Source: Anas platyrhynchos (lineage: Eukaryota; Chordata; Aves; Anseriformes; Anatidae). Taken from it: a DNA stretch of 64,000 nt. Each line of letters starts with the position of its first letter. Positions within the stretch are counted from its first letter, which is position 1. The stretch lies in assembly GCF_047663525.1 (NCBI RefSeq), contig NC_092591.1, forward strand, positions 33,203,001-33,267,000. Reading direction: 5' to 3'. The position numbers were made by a program, and so were the translations under genes. Positions 60,037-64,000 of this stretch are shown here, piece by piece. The notes beneath the pieces were generated by a model that made no database searches, was not told the DNA's origin, and was given only the letters and a program-made list of their open reading frames with translations.

Positions 60037-63000
60037 CTGGAGAGGAAAGAGATTTAAAAAAAATAAAATTATTTTGTGCATGAGGAACAAGAAGTAACCA
60101 CAGAAGTAAATTTTTTGACCCATGTGAAGTGATCAGGGCTATTTTTATTACTCGAACACTTCAGAATGTTTTGTGCTGTTCATGATCGAGAGAAAAACAC
60201 ATGAAAGAAGTTAATACACAAATGAGGACTGCTTGAACACACAAGCATTCAGTTCGCAATAGCAGCTTCTTATCTCTATCAAAACAAACCAGAGCTTGTT
60301 TATCTTGCCCACGTTGGAAATTAAGATTTCATATAGACAAAGAACAATTTATTGTTTCACAGAACTGATCGATGTTAAGAAATAAAATAAAATAAAATCT
60401 TGAGTGTTGTGCCCTAACAACATACAATTGATAAAGAAAGAACAATAAAGTTGGAACTGTGTAGATGCAATTTTTGTTCTAAATTTGGTGCTTTGAACAG
60501 AACAAACAACTCTTAGAGGAAAAAATGAACAACCTTCATATAAAAGCAAGCTGGCAAACACAGAAGTACATTTTAAAAGGACAAGGGTCTGTCAGCAGAA
60601 ACAGAAATCCCTCAGTCTAAGAACTCAACTACGGCCACAACTGTGCTGATTTGCATTAGAAGTTTTATTCTTTTGTCCTATTTTCTTATCCGCAAAATGA
60701 AAATAAATTGATTCATCTCAAGATAGCAATGAAATGATAGTAATGAAATTGTGATTTACTATAGAATGGTTCAAAGATGACTATGTGAGACATTACTAAT
60801 AGTTGGATACTGCACAATAGGAAAAGTCATTCATTTCACTCTAACTTAAGCTCTTTGAGACACACTGTAAGTAAATTCCATTATTACTGCACACAGGCTG
60901 TCCTTCCCACCTTGGGCATTTTAACTGTATTACATTTACATTCTTTGGAATTCCTCAGACAGCATGAAAGTCAATGACAGATCAGTAGCTTCAGTGAACA
61001 CAGCCCCTAGTAGAACAGGCCATAACACAACATGGATCACCACTCCATGGCATAGTTCAAGGAAGACATCTCTGAACACCTCACTGGAAGTTCCATAAAG
61101 CCTAATGCAGTCATATTAGCCCCAACGGTTAGACTTGCTGGCATCAGATTTAGGAATGCTGACTACTAACAGAGATACTAGGCATCCCAATACCTGACTT
61201 GGAAAAATCCTCTACAGATAATAATCCTTTACGTAACTGAGGCAGTTGAGGCACACTAGGCAAGCAACTGTAAAAGCGCTTTAAGTCCTAGCTGCAGTCT
61301 GAGGAGTTGGAGAAAAGGGAACAGAGTTACTCAAACTCAATGGCAGCTCTAACACGGCACACACAGAAAACAAAGGAGACAGGTCTATATGACGTATCAC
61401 CAAGTACTGATCAAAATTCAATTGATAACAGCAAAATCAGGACTTCCACTGAGGTTGTGAACTTCACTAGTGCCAGTGGTGTGGGGTCAGCAGAATGTAA
61501 TTGTGTCTAACACCATTTGGGTCCCTCTACAGGTTGGCACAAAGCAGTAGTAAAGGGACCCCAAAGAGGTTGATGTTCTTTGACAGTACACATCAAGAGA
61601 AATGCTTAAGAGAAGACACTGCAATACCACATCCTTTTGGTACCACGCTGTCCATACAATAATGCATGCACAATTAGTAAGAGACCAAAAATTCCTGCTG
61701 AATAAGCAGCACGGGGCATCTTGATTATGTGTCAGCAGTCTGTCCCCAAAAGTCCACTCATCTAATCTAAGGGTCTTCATTAATTTATTCTTAAATAATA
61801 AACTTCTATTCATTAAAGGTAACCTGACCCTTGCTGTAGTAAGTACAGGTATATCGCCTGCTATTATGCATATGCTAGTACAACTCAGACATAAAAAAAA
61901 AAAAATAGAAAGGTTTTGGAATCTATATTCTTACAGGTCAGGTAGAACCAACTACGTTCTCAGGACTCATGCTTTAAGGTATTAATTACCAGTCTTTACC
62001 TGGCAAGGTTGTATCGTAAAAAACAGACTCTCAAAAAACCTACTCTGGTCCAACAAGAGATTCTTTTTTTCCCTCAAGAAGTTGCCAATAGAGGACCAAA
62101 GTAATTACTGGCATCGCTAGTAGGTCAAGGGAGGTGATTGTCCCGCTCTACTCTGCACTGGTGCAGCCTCACCTCGAGTACTGTGTGCAGTTCTGGGCAC
62201 CACAGTATAAAAAGGACATGAAACTGTTGGAGAGTGTCCAGAGGAGGGCTACGAAGATGGTGAAAGGCCTGGAGGGGAAGACGTACGAGGAACGGCTGAG
62301 GGCACTGGGCCTGTTCAGCCTGGAGAAGAGGAGGCTGAGGGGAGACCTCATCGCAGTCTACAACTTCCTCGTAAGGGGGTGTCGAGAGGCAGGAGACCTT
62401 TTCTCCATTAACACCAGAGACAGGACCCGCGGGAACGGGGTTAAGCTGAGGCAGGGGAAGTTTAGGCTTGACATCAGGAGGGGGTTCTTCACAGAGAGGG
62501 TGGTTGCACACTGGAACAGGCTCCCCAGGGAAGTGGTCACTGCACCGAGCCTGTCTGAATTTAAGAAGAGATTGGACTGTGCACTTAGTCACATGGTCTG
62601 AACTTTTGGGTAGACCTGTGCGGTGTCAAGAGTTGGACTTGATGATCCTTAAGGGTCCCTTCCAACTCAGGATATTCTATGATTCTATGATTTAAATTAT
62701 AAATATAAAAGCCAAGAACTCTGAAATTAGAAAAGGAAGGTTTCTGGCAGTCTGTACAAAACTCTATCTTGAGCTATGGGCATCCGAGAGGAATTGAAAC
62801 CAAGCTGTCATTCTCTAGACTTTATCTTCCAGGTGCAGAGCTGAAGACGACAGCAGGTACCCATGCACAGTTAAGCAATCCTTGGCCAGGAAGTCTTTTG
62901 ACTTTTACAACAATAGTGGAACGTGCACACAGTCACCTGAACACTTCTGGAAATGCCATATGGAAAGGAAAGAAAGAGGACAGTGGCACAGACTACAGGA

Positions 63001-64000
63001 GTGAATTATCACTCGATGGTTACATATTTTCAGCATCCTACTAGGACATCCTGCAGGATAGTTTAGTCTCAGTCAGGCTTTTTTTCCTGAAAACATTTCT
63101 CATAAGTAAATCATGTATAAGAGGAACTCGAGTAACATTTTAATAGGAATTCTTGTTTATACTGGCTGACCTATATCTCAAAGGGATTTCCTCTTGAAAT
63201 GATTATTTTTCTTTAGTTGTTCTATTCATTAATAAAAACAAATTTCTTTTTATTAATAAAAACAAGTTTTTTGACTTCTTTGGTTGAAGGACCTTACAGG
63301 AAGAAGTGTCAGCATTCCAGGAGGACATCCTAACCAGCAAGGAACCTGTTTTTGACAACTGGGAACAGAGAAAAAGGCACTGCACGGTCCTCTCACTCCA
63401 GGTACTTGGCTCATACTCTTCTAAAGTTTTATTGCTCTAAGGAGTTCACTAAAAGCCTTTTCATTGCAGCACAGTTATTCAGGTCTTCAACCCTTATGAA
63501 CGAATGGCCTGAAAGGTTTTGTACACATTCTTCCTCCTGTCTTCTGCTGTGATACCTTGGGACTGGTGACGCAAGGACTATCGTCTAGAACACTGTGCTT
63601 TCACCTCGCAGTGAACAACAATCTGTGAACCTAGCTTGTCTGAAAAACAAAAGTGACCTCCTTAAAAGCTCACATTCCGCATTCAGGAAGGGTAACCTTA
63701 CTGTGAACTACTACACCAAAGTGACATCCTACCAAGCTGTATTTCATGATTAAAGGGAAACTTAATAACCATAAATCTAATTATTTATTTGTAATGTGCC
63801 CCAATAGAGACAAGGTTATACTGAAATATTTGAACTTGTAACAAGATGACTACATAGTTTTCTTTCCTGGCAGGCCAGTAGGAATTGAAAGAATCCATTT
63901 TGCTCTACTAAATTGAACAGGTTAGCACGTCTTACTATTTAATAACCACCCCCCCCTTTTTAACTATTATACATATATTAGTTTAAGCTATCTTAATAAA
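60037..64000 (-). other. INO80: INO80 intron, no further exon found up to the window end
   Basis: I looked on the minus strand for the preceding SNF2 segment (dGSSKISERRDMV region of the human protein) and did not find it, so at least 3.96 kb is intron. It holds one CR1 copy. The other open frames are unconvincing. Confidence 0.75.
62121..62692 (+). mobile_element. CR1 LINE, 5'-truncated, antisense in INO80
   Basis: The chicken repeat 1 family is the dominant non-LTR retrotransposon of birds. This copy keeps the last part of ORF2 (62134-62601, about 155 codons open to a TGA) with family hallmarks [34 protein letters not shown] and [13 protein letters not shown], then a short 3' UTR ending in the CR1-type tail ATTCTATGATTCTATGA. 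The endonuclease and most of the reverse transcriptase are missing, so it cannot move by itself. An open frame over this length suggests a fairly young insertion. It lies in opposite orientation to INO80. Confidence 0.95.

Noticed and set aside
62125-62592. 155-codon minus-strand frame
   Set aside because: It is the reverse-strand shadow of the CR1 ORF2 fragment.
60037-64000. Additional upstream INO80 exons
   Set aside because: No minus-strand segment matches the SNF2 region expected before motif V; the candidate frames are unrelated or are the reverse strand of the CR1 copy.

Overview
This is a vertebrate nuclear window, almost certainly from a bird. Three split genes with GT-AG introns lie in the order DLL4 (+), CHAC1 (+), INO80 (-), the arrangement known from human 15q15.1. 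A 5'-truncated CR1 LINE with the avian-type ATTCTATGATTCTATGA tail sits in an INO80 intron. All three genes could be assembled exon by exon with consistent phase.

Layout. 1-2077: upstream DNA and GC-rich promoter of DLL4, with a G-quadruplex-prone (CCCCAT)n array, forkhead-type sites and a TATA box. 2078-~14350: DLL4 in 11 coding exons, 683 residues (human DLL4 has 685), with the last coding exon supplying only the final valine and the stop. Intron 3 carries a cluster of RBPJ, ETS, SOX, TCF and GATA motifs where mammals have an arterial enhancer. ~14350-36900: gene-free DNA with one orphan GC-rich island at 19.4-20.15 kb. 36900-39755: CpG-rich promoter and the three exons of CHAC1 (242 residues), with two ATF4/C-EBP composite elements upstream of the ATG. 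39755-50245: gene-free DNA between the converging CHAC1 and INO80. 50245-64000: the 3' end of INO80 on the minus strand, with its last eight coding exons (about 390 residues, from helicase motif V to the C-terminus), followed by at least 4 kb of an upstream intron that holds the CR1 copy.

Biology. DLL4 is an endothelial Notch ligand. CHAC1 degrades glutathione under ATF4 control and is also reported to block Notch maturation. INO80 is the ATPase of a chromatin-remodelling complex. The three are not a pathway, although the first two both touch Notch signalling. I saw no new gene system. The points most worth a second look are regulatory: the intron 3 motif cluster, the paired stress elements of CHAC1, neighbouring miR-30 and miR-27 sites just after the DLL4 stop, and the separation of the DLL4 PDZ ligand onto two exons.
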